Shown here in pieces: positions 1-8,566 of a stretch of DNA of 43,934 bases. The DNA is taken from assembly GCA_902780385.1 (NCBI GenBank), contig CACZFF010000025.1, forward strand, positions 1 to 43,934, read 5' to 3'. The notes under the pieces are model-generated. The model did not search any database and was not told where the DNA came from. It saw nothing but the letters and a program-made list of their open reading frames with translations. This DNA comes from an uncultured Lachnospiraceae bacterium. Its GTDB lineage: Bacteria > Bacillota > Clostridia > Lachnospirales > Lachnospiraceae. Position numbers and translations under genes: made by a program. The stretch's first letter is position 1; each line of letters starts with the position of its first letter.

Positions 1-2998
1 TGCAGAGATCGTCAAGAATGAGACCACTACGGTCGATTTCGAGGACGACTTCACCAGCAAGCCCGGTATCCTCGAGCTGACCAAGACCATCCTCGGCGAT
101 ATCACCGAGGAAGAGGCCGAAGGTGCCCTGACCTTCGTCATCACTACAAAGGTCACTGAAGGCGGAAATGAAACCACGAAGTATCTCAAAGCCGACGGCA
201 CGCTAAGCGATACCGAGGTCAAACTTACACTTAATGACTTTGAACATGACAAAGGAACCGACAAGTACACCCTGACGATCACGACCTTCGAACTCGGAAG
301 CTACACAGTGACTGAGACCACCAAGGACGTCGACGGAAAGGATGTCACCGTCGAGTACAGCATCAACGGAAGCGACAGGGCGGAAGGCACGGAAGCTGAA
401 ACAGCTATCGAAGCCGGAAAGACCACTGAAGTTGCATTCGAAGATGATTACACCGACAAGCCCGAACCCAGGAAGGGCAACCTCGAGCTGGTGAAGACCA
501 TCAAGGGCGACATCACCGAGGAAGAAGCCAACGGAGCCCTGACCTTCGTCGTAGCAACTACAGTTACCGAAGGTGACCAGACGGCCACGAAGTACCTCAA
601 GGCAGACGGAAGCCTCAGCGACACAGAAGTCAGGCTCACGCTCAATGACTTCGCACACGATGAAGGATCCGACGAGTACATCCTGAAACTCGAGAACATC
701 GACCTCGGAAATTACACCGTGACCGAGACCACAAAAGACATCGACGGAAAGGATGTCACCGTCACCTACAGCGTGGACGGAGGAGAGAAGACCGAAGGCA
801 CAGAAACAGAGGCAGCAGTCGAAGACGGAAAGACCACCAGGGTCGAATTCCAGAACGACTACACGGAGCAGACCGGAAATCTTGAACTGACCAAGACCAT
901 CCTCGGCGACATCACCGAGGAAGAGGCAGAAGGTGCCCTGACCTTCGTCATCACCACAAAGGTCACTGAAGGCGGAAACGAAGTCACGAAGTACCTCAAG
1001 GCAGACGGAACGCTCAGCGATACCGAGGCCAAACTTACGCTCAAGGACTTCGACCATGAAGAAGAGACAGACAAGTACACCCTGACGATCACGACCTCCG
1101 AACTCGGCAGCTACACCGTGACCGAGACCACCAAGGACGTCGATGGAAAGGATGTCACAGTCGAGTACAGCATCAACGGAAGTGACAGGACGGAAGGCAC
1201 AGAGGCCGGAACAGCCATCGAAGCCGGAAAGACCACCAGGGTTGAATTCCAGAACAATTATGAGAATACTTTCAACAAGAAGGTCCTCAGAGTAGATCCG
1301 AAGACCCAGGAGCCTCTGCCGGGAGCTGTGATCCAGCTGCTCGATGAGGATGGAACGGTACTGAAGGAATGGACATCTTCCGACGAAACGCCGGAGATCC
1401 TGGAAGGACTGAAACCCGGAAGGACCTACACGATCCACGAGGAAACAGCGCCTGAGGGATATCCGCAGGCACCGGACAGCAAGGTTGTGCTGAATAAGGA
1501 CGGAAGCCTCAACGTGGAGAAATCCGATGTCATAGAAGCTCCGGACGGAACCCTGCTGCTCACAGAAACCGAGGAACCCGAAGAAACCTTCGAGAAGAAG
1601 ATCATCAGAGTTGATCCCGAAACTCAGGAGCCTCTGCCGGGAGCTGTCATCCAGCTGCTTGATGAGGAAGGAAATGTTCTGAGAGAATGGATATCTTCTG
1701 ATCAAGCACCGGAGATCCTTGAAGGACTGAAGCCGGGAACAGCCTATGTGATTCATGAAATAACAGCACCTGAAGGATATCCGCTTGCACCGGACAGCAG
1801 GTTTGTCTTGAATGAAGACGGAAGTATCGACGAAGAAAAATCCAACGTTACCGAGAGACCGGATGGAACATTGCTTCTGACAGAGCCTGAGGATAAACCT
1901 GAGGCAGGAATCCTCGAACTGACCAAGACCATCCTCGGCGACATCACTGAGGAAGAGGCCGAAGGTGCACTGACCTTCGTCATCACCACAAAGGTCACTG
2001 AAGGCGGAGAGGAAGTCACTAAGTATCTCAAGGCCGACGGAACCCTCAGCGATACTGAAATCAAACTGACGCTCAAAGACTTTGAGCACGACAAAGGAAC
2101 CGACAAGTACACCCTGACGATCACCACCTCCGAGCTCGGAAGCTACACCGTGACCGAGACCACGAAGGATATCGACGGGAAGGACGTCACCGTCACCCAC
2201 AGCGTGGACGGCGGCGAGAAGACCGAAGGAACTGAAACAGAAGCAGCAGTTGAAGACGGAAAGACCACCAGGGTCGAATTCCAGAACGACTACAAGATGC
2301 AGACAACCCCTGAAGAAACAGGCAAACTGGTGATCACGAAGACCATAGACGGTCTGACAATCACCGAATCCGAATTTGAAGGCGCACTGACATTTGAGGT
2401 GAAGACCGAAGATGGCAAGTGGCTGGATAAGGATGGAAATATTTCCGAGACCGAAGTCAAGCTGACCCTCAAGGACGGCGGCTTCGTCAAGGGAGAAGAC
2501 GGCACTTACACCAAGACATTTGAGAACGTTGCACCCGGCAAGTACACCGTAGTTGAGACTAACAGCGACGTTGAAGGCTACAAACTTGTCGCAGACAAGA
2601 GCGTGACTGAAGGCAATGCAACAGTCGAAGCCGGAAAGACGGCGGCAATCGAACTCAAAGACGTCTATGAAAAGACAGAAGATACCCCTGGTGAGAATCC
2701 CGGAACAGAAGATGATGGAAAGAAAGATGACGATCATGGCGGTTCTAACGGTACAAATCCCGGCGGTACTTCAACAAAGGACGACGATAATACGGGCAAA
2801 AAGCCTGCATCGTCCACTGTCAAGAGAGGATCGTCTTCAGGAGGAGGCTCTGCAAAGAGCTCTGCTGGCACAAGATCCAGAGGATCAGTTGGCACTGGTG
2901 ATGATACGGATGTAGCAACACCGGCCATTACTGCAATCCTTGCTCTCGGAGCAATTCTGGCAATTCTTCGCAGGAAGAGAAATCAGAACATGGAATAA
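1..2998 (+). CDS. Repetitive Cna_B-like surface protein with C-terminal sortase-type anchor (5' truncated by window edge)
   Basis: The reading frame is open from the first bases of the window, so the N-terminus lies outside; 998 residues are visible. They form repeats of about 135 residues beginning LELTKTI and ending VEFQNDY (near bases 68, 473, 878, 1909 and 2320). Between them sit two copies of a SpaA-like module (about 1270-1590 and 1591-1905) with the PLPGAVIQLLDE and APEGYP motifs. These match prealbumin-like Cna_B folds; the Lys of TKTI, the Glu of VTETT and the Asn of QNDY fit the usual isopeptide triad. A Ser/Gly/Asp-rich wall-spanning linker follows, then SVGTGDD, a hydrophobic segment and RRKR. 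That is a plausible variant sortase signal (xxTG rather than LPxTG). The likely role is a cell-wall stalk or adhesin; the ligand is unknown. Long antisense frames here are shadows of the repeats. Confidence 0.85.
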   Translation, partial: AEIVKNETTTVDFEDDFTSKPGILELTKTILGDITEEEAEGALTFVITTKVTEGGNETTKYLKADGTLSDTEVKLTLNDFEHDKGTDKYTLTITTFELGSYTVTETTKDVDGKDVTVEYSINGSDRAEGTEAETAIEAGKTTEVAFEDDYTDKPEPRKGNLELVKTIKGDITEEEANGALTFVVATTVTEGDQTATKYLKADGSLSDTEVRLTLNDFAHDEGSDEYILKLENIDLGNYTVTETTKDIDGKDVTVTYSVDGGEKTEGTETEAAVEDGKTTRVEFQNDYTEQTGNLELTKTILGDITEEEAEGALTFVITTKVTEGGNEVTKYLKADGTLSDTEAKLTLKDFDHEEETDKYTLTITTSELGSYTVTETTKDVDGKDVTVEYSINGSDRTEGTEAGTAIEAGKTTRVEFQNNYENTFNKKVLRVDPKTQEPLPGAVIQLLDEDGTVLKEWTSSDETPEILEGLKPGRTYTIHEETAPEGYPQAPDSKVVLNKDGSLNVEKSDVIEAPDGTLLLTETEEPEETFEKKIIRVDPETQEPLPGAVIQLLDEEGNVLREWISSDQAPEILEGLKPGTAYVIHEITAPEGYPLAPDSRFVLNEDGSIDEEKSNVTERPDGTLLLTEPEDKPEAGILELTKTILGDITEEEAEGALTFVITTKVTEGGEEVTKYLKADGTLSDTEIKLTLKDFEHDKGTDKYTLTITTSELGSYTVTETTKDIDGKDVTVTHSVDGGEKTEGTETEAAVEDGKTTRVEFQNDYKMQTTPEETGKLVITKTIDGLTITESEFEGALTFEVKTEDGKWLDKDGNISETEVKLTLKDGGFVKGEDGTYTKTFENVAPGKYTVVETNSDVEGYKLVADKSVTEGNATVEAGKTAAIELKDVYEKTEDTPGENPGTEDDGKKDDDHGGSNGTNPGGTSTKDDDNTGKKPASSTVKRGSSSGGGSAKSSAGTRSRGSVGTGDDTDVATPAITAILALGAILAILRRKRNQNME

Positions 2999-3128
2999 AA
3001 GCAGCAGATTTTCTTGAAAATAAGTAAATCTCCTCAAAAAAACAGCTATCAACAGAGCACCCGAAGGATGATATTCCTCGGGAGCCAACAGCAAAGGCAG
3101 AATCATAAGTAATACGATTTATGCTTAT

Positions 3129-3190
3129 AAATGCCCGGTGACATGGAGAACCGCAGAAGGCAATCCATGTTATCGGGCATTTTCCATTTT
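3129..3190 (+). terminator. Hairpin terminator after the surface protein gene
   Basis: The arms at 3129-3147 and 3164-3183 are complementary over about 19 positions (AAATGCCCG against CGGGCATTT, and CATGGA against TCCATG) with two wobble or mismatch positions. The right arm runs into TTTTCCATTTT. It lies 130 bases after the stop codon, so it probably ends the surface protein transcript. Confidence 0.65.
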
Positions 3191-3314
3191 CAAAAATGCA
3201 ATTCATACTGCAGGGCATTTTCTGATTTATTAACAAAACAAATTGGCATTGCCGGGATTTTCCGGTTTTTTGATTTTTCCATTATTTGTTTTTTTTCAAA
3301 GAAATCCTTCCTGT

Positions 3315-3342
3315 TTTACAAAGCCGGGAAATGTTTTATAAT
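3315..3342 (+). promoter_or_regulatory. Sigma-A promoter of the peptidase E-like gene
   Basis: TTTACA at 3315-3320, a 16-base spacer, and a perfect TATAAT at 3337-3342. The -10 box overlaps the ATG at 3341, so that ATG cannot be transcribed as a start codon and the next in-frame ATG at 3365 must be used. The expected transcript start is near 3349. Confidence 0.7.
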
Positions 3343-3364
3343 GAAATTAAGAGAATTAGAGAAA

Positions 3365-4105
3365 ATGAAACTTTTTTTAACGAGCAGTCCTACGGGAGCC
3401 TACCGAAGTGATGAACCGCCGGCATTCAGGGGATTTGACCCGGCCAACGGAATGGTGGAAGAACTGAAAAGGTACTGGAAACCTGATTCGCGGTGTCTTT
3501 TGATTGCGGCCTTCCCGGACGCCTTTGAGGAAAATGAGGTCATGCGGTCGTACTTTGAAGGCGTTATAGAGGATACAGGGCTTTCCGCAGTCTGTCTGGA
3601 TCTGTGCGACGGCAGGAACGGTAAAGAGGCGGTGCAGGATCTGCACAGCTACGACATGATCATTCTCAGCGGCGGCCATGTGCCCACGGAGAACGACTTT
3701 TTTATGGAAATCGGACTCCCGGAACAGATCCGGGATTTCGACGGCATCGTGATGGGCATCAGTGCCGGTACCATGAACTGTGCTGAAATTGTTTACGCTC
3801 AGCCGGAGGAACCGGGAGAGGCAGACAGCGAGACATACCGGAAGTTTATCCCCGGACTGGGCCTGACAAAATATAATATTCTTCCCCATTACCAGGCTGT
3901 GAAAGATGATTATGTGGATGGAAAAAGACTGTTTGAGGACATTACATTTCCGGACAGCATAGGACATATTTTTTACGCGATCGTTGATGGAACCTACTTG
4001 CTGCAGACGGAGGACCGCGCAGAAATCCACGGCGAGGCTTACAGGATCAGCGATGGAACAATGACCAGGATTGGCAGCGAAGGAGATATTATTCCCCTGT
4101 ATTAA
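3365..4105 (+). CDS. Peptidase E-like protein (peptidase S51 / type 1 glutamine amidotransferase-like fold)
   Basis: A cytosolic hydrolase of 246 residues, the usual length for the family. SGGH at residues 102-105 is followed by the nucleophile elbow GISAG with Ser133, the arrangement of S51 aspartyl dipeptidases (PepE) and cyanophycinase-like proteins. The N-terminus MKLFLTSSPTG is also typical. Known members cleave Asp-X dipeptides; the substrate here cannot be read from sequence. The start at 3365 is fixed by the promoter, whose -10 box covers the upstream in-frame ATG; AGAGA just before 3365 serves as a weak ribosome binding site. The XRE gene follows 44 bases later, possibly on the same transcript. 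Confidence 0.82.
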   Translation: MKLFLTSSPTGAYRSDEPPAFRGFDPANGMVEELKRYWKPDSRCLLIAAFPDAFEENEVMRSYFEGVIEDTGLSAVCLDLCDGRNGKEAVQDLHSYDMIILSGGHVPTENDFFMEIGLPEQIRDFDGIVMGISAGTMNCAEIVYAQPEEPGEADSETYRKFIPGLGLTKYNILPHYQAVKDDYVDGKRLFEDITFPDSIGHIFYAIVDGTYLLQTEDRAEIHGEAYRISDGTMTRIGSEGDIIPLY

Positions 4106-4149
4106 ATAATAAAAGTGTTGACGCCCCAGTGAGCGGATGAGAGGTAAAA

Positions 4150-4488
4150 ATGACTATCAGCGGAAAAATTTTTGAACTTATTAAAGAAAAAGGGATGACC
4201 CAGAAGGAATTCGGACGGAGGACAGGGATTCCGCAGAGCACGATCAGCGACTGGAAGGGCAAGCAGCTGAATCCGGCTTCAGATAAGATCCTGATCATCT
4301 GTGACGTGCTCGAAGTCTCGCCATATGAATTGCTGGGTGCTGCAGAGAGCAGCAAGTATGTGATCCCGGATCATGTCATCGTGCAAAAAGACACAGAGGA
4401 GTATGTGCTGATTGAAAGATACCGCAAACTGGGCAAAGATCAGAGGGAACGGCTTTTGGGCTATATGGAAGCCATCAGGAATCTGTGA
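4150..4488 (+). CDS. XRE-family helix-turn-helix transcriptional regulator
   Basis: 112 residues. An N-terminal HTH_3 domain (about residues 5-60) contains MTQKEFGRRTGIPQSTISDW as the recognition region and a typical final helix ending SPYELLG. The C-terminal 50 residues are a short tail with YVLIERYRKLGKDQRERL, a segment common in small Firmicute XRE regulators. The start is supported by GAGAGG five bases upstream. There is no integrase or phage gene nearby, so it looks like a chromosomal regulator. Its target is unknown. Confidence 0.88.
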   Translation: MTISGKIFELIKEKGMTQKEFGRRTGIPQSTISDWKGKQLNPASDKILIICDVLEVSPYELLGAAESSKYVIPDHVIVQKDTEEYVLIERYRKLGKDQRERLLGYMEAIRNL

Positions 4489-4549
4489 TACTGAGCCTGC
4501 GGTTACTCTACAGGAGTACAAATCTGCAGATCGAAAGGAAATATAAATA

Positions 4550-5017
4550 ATGACAGACTACACTCTGCTTGTGGAACAGGCCGCATCCATGATTGAAACG
4601 GAGCCGTATTATGTGGCTGCGCTCTCGAATATATCTGCGCTGATCTATGAATCCATGGACCGCCTCAACTGGGCAGGCTTTTATCTGATGGATAAGGGAA
4701 GTCTTCTGGTCGGTCCTTTTCAGGGACTGCCGGCTTGCATACGGATCGAGATTGGAAAAGGCGTCTGCGGCACAGCTGTAAAAGAAGAAAAGATTCAGCG
4801 GGTGGCAGATGTCCATGCTTTTCCTGGTCACATTGCCTGCGATGCGGCATCCAGGTCGGAAATTGTCCTTCCCATCCGCAGTGACGGAAGGATCGTGGGT
4901 GTCCTGGACATCGACAGCCCCGAAGCGGAGCGCTTTTCCATAGAGGATGAAAAGGGCCTGGCTTTGCTGTCGGATCTGATCGGAGCAAAGGCGGACTTTG
5001 CAGGTCTGCGGACCTGA
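4550..5017 (+). CDS. msrC: Free methionine-(R)-sulfoxide reductase (GAF-domain fRMsr)
   Basis: 155 residues, essentially a single GAF domain. Family members reduce free L-methionine-(R)-sulfoxide with thioredoxin and act in oxidative-stress repair in the cytosol. Three cysteines at residues 63, 73 and 97 have the same spacing (10 and 24) as Cys84, Cys94 and Cys118 of the E. coli enzyme. The surrounding GPFQGLPAC, GKGVCG and DAASRSEIVLP motifs are family hallmarks. AAAGGAAAT precedes the ATG. The end of the gene is unusual: its last 13 codons form the first copy of a 38-bp tandem repeat that continues into the spacer, and the stop codon is the first codon of copy two. Confidence 0.92.
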   Translation: MTDYTLLVEQAASMIETEPYYVAALSNISALIYESMDRLNWAGFYLMDKGSLLVGPFQGLPACIRIEIGKGVCGTAVKEEKIQRVADVHAFPGHIACDAASRSEIVLPIRSDGRIVGVLDIDSPEAERFSIEDEKGLALLSDLIGAKADFAGLRT

Positions 5018-5128
5018 TCGGAGCAAAGGTGAATTTTGCAGGTCTGCGGACCTGATCGGAGCAAAGGTGAATTTTGCAGGTCTGAGGATCTGATCGGAGC
5101 AAAGGCGGACTTTGCAGGGCAGAGGTGG
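4977..5128 (+). repeat. 38-bp tandem repeat, about four copies, seeded in the 3' end of msrC
   Basis: Copies begin at 4977, 5015, 5053 and 5091, each starting TGATCGGAGCAAAGG. Copy 1 is coding (the last residues of the methionine sulfoxide reductase). Copies 2-4 are non-coding and carry few substitutions; the fourth is incomplete at its end. 38 is not a multiple of three, and TGA at the start of copy two fixes the protein end. Confidence 0.9.
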
Positions 5129-5324
5129 TGATCCGGCTTTTTCGGCTGTACATCTCGCGGTGCAGTGGTTGATGCAGAAACCCTTTTAATGTAAATTATT
5201 GTATATACATGTTTGCAAGTACATGGGCATGTCAGCACGGTTATCGAACATGCCAACACAGGGGAGATATTGTCTGTTTCAAGATTACAGCACTATGCAG
5301 ACAAAGCGGAAAGCAGGGGAGCTG

Positions 5325-6323
5325 ATGAGACGTTACGAAGAAAAAGAGCTGCAGCAGGAAATGGAGCTGGTGGAAAAATATCTGTCAGAATACCTGCGCG
5401 ACCCGGGATACGGGGGTGCAGTGGGAAATATTCTCCGCGATATGGAGAATTCAAAAGGAAAGCGCCTGCGTCCGCGCCTCTTACTGATGGCCAGCCGATA
5501 TGGGAAGGGTCTGGATCCTGCAGTGCGTGAGCGCCTATGTCGTCTGGGAGCCCTGGTGGAACTGGTCCATATGGCATCGCTGATCCACGATGATATTGTC
5601 GATGATGCTCCGCTTCGCCGCGGACTTCCGACCACGCAGTCAAAGTATGGAAAGGATATGGCAGTCTATGCCGGTGACCTTATTCTGAGCCGGATCGTCC
5701 AGAGTCTCTTCCGGGACGGTTTCTATCAGGTCGGGGCCCTGTTCGGTGATGCTGTTGAGTCCATGTGCCTGGGAGAACTGGGACAGATGGAGTGCCGCGG
5801 CCGTGATGATGTTACAGTAGAGCAGTACCTGCGCAATATTTACGGGAAAACTGCCGCCCTATGCAGACTTGCCTGCCTGGCGGGCGCGGTAGAGAGCGGG
5901 TGCAGTGAAGAAGTGCAGGCACAGCTGGAACAACTGGGCATCAATTTCGGTTATATGTTCCAGATTAGGGATGATCTGCTGGATTTTATTTCCGATACAG
6001 AAGAGGAAGGCAAACTCACGCAGATGGATTTCAGGGAAGGAATCCTGACACTGCCGGTTCTTTATGCCATGCAGGACCAGCAGGCAAGGAAACGTATCAC
6101 TGGTCTTTTACAGGCGGCAAGGGAAGGCGCGTTCGGCGCAGACCAGGCCCGCGATTTGAAAACGATCGTAGCAGCTTCCGGCGGCCTTGCGAAGGCTGCA
6201 GCGGATATGGAAATGTACGCGGAGCGCGCCCTGCAGGCAATTGAAACACTGCCTGACCACGGTGTGAGCGCAGTATTCCGGGAACTTCTGCAGGCCAAGT
6301 GCAAAGTGTCGGCAGCAGGTTGA
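5325..6323 (+). CDS. Polyprenyl (trans-isoprenyl) diphosphate synthase, heptaprenyl-type
   Basis: 332 residues. The enzyme condenses isopentenyl diphosphate with an allylic diphosphate to make a medium-chain prenyl diphosphate. The first aspartate-rich motif is LIHDDIVDDAPLRRG and the second is FQIRDDLLDF; GKRLRPRLLL upstream is the conserved basic patch. The start at 5325 follows AGGGGAG with ideal spacing; an open frame upstream to 5199 lacks one and reads through non-conserved sequence. Length and motifs fit HepT/IspB-type long-chain synthases. Product length cannot be deduced. There are no quinone or carotenoid genes next to it, so the pathway is unclear. Confidence 0.88.
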   Translation: MRRYEEKELQQEMELVEKYLSEYLRDPGYGGAVGNILRDMENSKGKRLRPRLLLMASRYGKGLDPAVRERLCRLGALVELVHMASLIHDDIVDDAPLRRGLPTTQSKYGKDMAVYAGDLILSRIVQSLFRDGFYQVGALFGDAVESMCLGELGQMECRGRDDVTVEQYLRNIYGKTAALCRLACLAGAVESGCSEEVQAQLEQLGINFGYMFQIRDDLLDFISDTEEEGKLTQMDFREGILTLPVLYAMQDQQARKRITGLLQAAREGAFGADQARDLKTIVAASGGLAKAAADMEMYAERALQAIETLPDHGVSAVFRELLQAKCKVSAAG

Positions 6324-6367
6324 GAAAAACACGAAATTGTTTAAAATGAAATTGCTCGGGATGAAAA

Positions 6368-6420
6368 AACAGGCGGGATCGAAACAGATGAATGGTTTCG
6401 GTCGCGCCTGTTCTTTATTT
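6368..6420. terminator. Bidirectional terminator between convergent genes
   Basis: The left arm AACAGGCGGGATCGAAAC (6368-6385) pairs with GTTTCGGTCGCGCCTGTT (6395-6412) with two imperfect positions. It is flanked by AAAAAA on one side and TTCTTTATTT on the other, so it can end transcripts from both sides. It lies between the polyprenyl synthase (plus strand) and the EFR1 gene (minus strand). Confidence 0.75.
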
Positions 6421-6452
6421 GAAATTTGATATTTCAAATGTGAAATGTGAAA

Positions 6453-7298
6453 TCAGAGAAAAACTTTGTTTTCCGCCGGCCTCTCATAATGCTGCTCCAG
6501 CATGCGCGTGTGGGACAGCATGACCGGGTCATCAAAAAACTTGGCGTGCACAGGGCAGGACTTGACACAGGCCTGGCACTTGATACAGATTCCGGTGACA
6601 GTCCTGTAATCTTCCGGACTGATCGATCCCATGGGACATACCCGGGCACAGATCCCGCAGTCGTTGCAGCTGTCGGAGGTCTTTGGCTTTGCCTTGAGGA
6701 AATTGGCGGGAGAGCCGTCCTCCTGCAGGGGCCTGTAATAAGCGGGAACAGGCTCGATCCCCTTTACGGCAGCCGGTGCGGGAATCTCTGCCATTCCGTC
6801 CAGAGGACCTTCTTCAAGACCCTTGATTTTCTCCGCCACATCTCCCGCGAACCGGCGGATTAGCTCAAGATCTTTTTCATCTGGCCTTCCGGCGGCCAGC
6901 TTGTTTGAAAAAACGTGCTCTGCCACAAAGGCTGCGCCCGCTACTGTGTGAAAGCCGTGCTGCTCCAGCTCGATGCGCAGCTCGATCAGGGCGTTGTCAA
7001 AGCTGCGGTTGCCGAAAGTGACGACCGGAACCGCCAGCGCACCGTTCCCTTCGAACAGCGTCTGGACCGCAGGCAGGATCTTGTTGGGGATTCTGCCCGC
7101 ATAGACCGGCGTTCCGAAGATGACTAATTCCCCGGCTTCAAATTTTCTGACTTCCTCCCTTGCCCTGGGAAGCGTGAAATCTATTTCACGTACCGCGATA
7201 CCTTCCCTGTGGGCAATTACATCTGCTATTTCCACAACTGCTTTCCTGGTATTTCCTGTCGGACTGAAAAAAACTGCGGCAATGCCTTTTAATTTCAT
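6453..7298 (-). CDS. EFR1-family ferrodoxin (flavodoxin-like domain plus two [4Fe-4S] clusters)
   Basis: 281 residues, a cytosolic electron-transfer protein. The N-terminal flavodoxin fold carries the FMN-phosphate loop SPTGNTRKA (about residues 12-20) and FGTPVYAGRIP. The C-terminal bacterial ferredoxin part has two clusters, CNDCGICARVCP and CIKCQACVKSCP. The fusion of flavodoxin and two-cluster ferredoxin defines EFR1 proteins, widespread in Clostridia. Redox partners are unknown. AGGAGG lies 10 bases before the start codon. It is transcribed convergently to the polyprenyl synthase, with a shared terminator between them. Confidence 0.9.
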   Translation of the reverse strand: MKLKGIAAVFFSPTGNTRKAVVEIADVIAHREGIAVREIDFTLPRAREEVRKFEAGELVIFGTPVYAGRIPNKILPAVQTLFEGNGALAVPVVTFGNRSFDNALIELRIELEQHGFHTVAGAAFVAEHVFSNKLAAGRPDEKDLELIRRFAGDVAEKIKGLEEGPLDGMAEIPAPAAVKGIEPVPAYYRPLQEDGSPANFLKAKPKTSDSCNDCGICARVCPMGSISPEDYRTVTGICIKCQACVKSCPVHAKFFDDPVMLSHTRMLEQHYERPAENKVFL

Positions 7299-7443
7299 GC
7301 CCCTACCCTCCTTATGCTTTTTTCTTTCACATCCGTTTCGTGTAGTTCTATATCCTTTCTGCCGGTTTAATGTCCCTCCTGCCGCTCTTATGTTCCTTTT
7401 TCCGGAGCCGGCTTGAGCAGGCTTCAGCCTGTTCCAGCAGGTT

Positions 7444-7470
7444 TCGACCGGTATGACTGCCGGTCGGAAC
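7444..7470. other. Spacer with small hairpin and repeated GCCGG(C/T)TTGAGCAGG words
   Basis: The 7299-7711 spacer holds no convincing gene. Near 7404-7420 and 7485-7500 the word GAGCCGGYTTGAGCAGG occurs twice. CGACCGG and CCGGTCG (7445-7466) form a seven-pair hairpin. The role is unknown. Confidence 0.4.
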
Positions 7471-7531
7471 CTTTCTGTGTCTGAGCCGGTTTGAGCAGGA
7501 ACTATTTGACATGTATCGAATCATAAAGATA

Positions 7532-7540
7532 TGCTATAAT
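7532..7540 (+). promoter_or_regulatory. nth: Extended -10 promoter upstream of endonuclease III
   Basis: TGCTATAAT at 7532-7540 is a perfect -10 box with the extended TGn motif. TTGACA at 7506 is 23 bases away, too far for a normal -35, so the extended -10 probably drives it. The gene begins 170 bases downstream. Confidence 0.5.
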
Positions 7541-7711
7541 ATTTTAGCTCTCATATAATCTTTATAAGCCGTATAAAATATGCTTTAAATATAAATACTG
7601 CTGTAAAGATATATATGATGTAAGTATCAAAAGACAGCCCGGTCTGTGCAATTGAGAATCTTTTGGCTTCAGCACCATTATATTCTTTATTCTGTTTAAG
7701 GAAAACCAAAT

Positions 7712-8566
7712 GTGCTGCTTATTGATCGGAATGTTTTTCAACAAAAAGGTTCCGAAACGGAGATATTAGTGGAAAAAGAATCAAAAAAGGGGACAGCAGG
7801 AATAAAGCCTGCAGCTGAGAAGACAAGTGTGCCCGCCAGGAAAACCCCTGCAGGGAAAAAGAAAGTGACACGAAAAAAAGCCGCACTCACAAAAGATCAG
7901 AAGCTCCGTAAGGAACTCGCCCTGCAAGTGATTGAACGGCTCAAGAAGGAATACCCCATTGCGGAGTGCACACTGGACTACGAAAAGGCCTGGCAGCTCC
8001 TGGTGAGTGTCCGCCTCGCGGCTCAGTGTACCGACGCCCGCGTCGACCAGATCACACCTCTTCTATACGAAAAATTTCCTGACGTTGCGGCACTCGCAGC
8101 AGCGGAACCGGAGGAGATTGAAGAGATCGTCCGTCCATGCGGACTCGGGCGAAGCAAGGCACGCGACATCAGTGCCTGCATGCGAGTTCTTCACGAGCAA
8201 TATGATGACCATGTGCCTGAGACCTTCGATGAACTCCTGGCTCTGCCCGGTGTCGGTCGAAAGAGCGCCAACCTCATTATGGGCGATGTCTTCGGCAAAC
8301 CCGCTATCGTCACCGATACCCACTGCATCCGCCTGTGCAACCTGATCGGCCTCGTTGACAACATCAAAGAACCCGCGAAAGTGGAGCGCGAACTGTGGAA
8401 GATCATTCCTCCCGAAGAAGGCAATGACCTCTGCCACCGCTTCGTACACCACGGCCGCGCCGTCTGCGTCGCCCGCCGCCCGCAGTGCACTGCCTGCTGC
8501 CTCTGCGACATCTGCCGCCACGGCAGGAACCGTCCCCCTGACACCATTGGAGAATCGCAAATATGA
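7712..8566 (+). CDS. nth: Endonuclease III (DNA glycosylase/AP lyase)
   Basis: A base-excision repair enzyme that removes oxidised pyrimidines. The helix-hairpin-helix LPGVGRKSANLI carries the catalytic lysine; VTDTHCIRLCN carries the catalytic aspartate. The C-terminal cluster CVARRPQCTACCLCDIC has the canonical C-x6-C-x2-C-x5-C spacing for a [4Fe-4S] cluster. About 65 N-terminal residues are a lysine/alanine-rich, probably disordered extension not found in E. coli Nth. Two starts are possible: GTG at 7712 (AAGGAAA 7 bases upstream) and GTG at 7769 (GGAG 6 bases upstream). Both keep the catalytic domain whole. The stop overlaps the next start codon (ATGA), so the two are translationally coupled. 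Confidence 0.93.
   Translation: MLLIDRNVFQQKGSETEILVEKESKKGTAGIKPAAEKTSVPARKTPAGKKKVTRKKAALTKDQKLRKELALQVIERLKKEYPIAECTLDYEKAWQLLVSVRLAAQCTDARVDQITPLLYEKFPDVAALAAAEPEEIEEIVRPCGLGRSKARDISACMRVLHEQYDDHVPETFDELLALPGVGRKSANLIMGDVFGKPAIVTDTHCIRLCNLIGLVDNIKEPAKVERELWKIIPPEEGNDLCHRFVHHGRAVCVARRPQCTACCLCDICRHGRNRPPDTIGESQI

Noticed and set aside
203-2737. 844-codon open frame on the minus strand
   Set aside because: It is antisense to the repetitive surface protein; the repeats keep the same stop-free pattern in each unit. It has no start site with ribosome binding sequence and gives a composition unlike real proteins.
3131-3364. Longer N-terminus of the peptidase E-like protein from ATG 3131 or 3341
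   Set aside because: The promoter with its -10 box at 3337-3342 lies inside this stretch, and the segment overlaps a terminator.
4977-5128. Possible CRISPR array
   Set aside because: The 38-bp units are contiguous with no unique spacers, and no cas gene is present. The same holds for the other arrays.
4665-5259. Minus-strand frames over the msrC repeat
   Set aside because: They arise from the 38-bp repeat being open in several frames and have no ribosome binding site or family resemblance.
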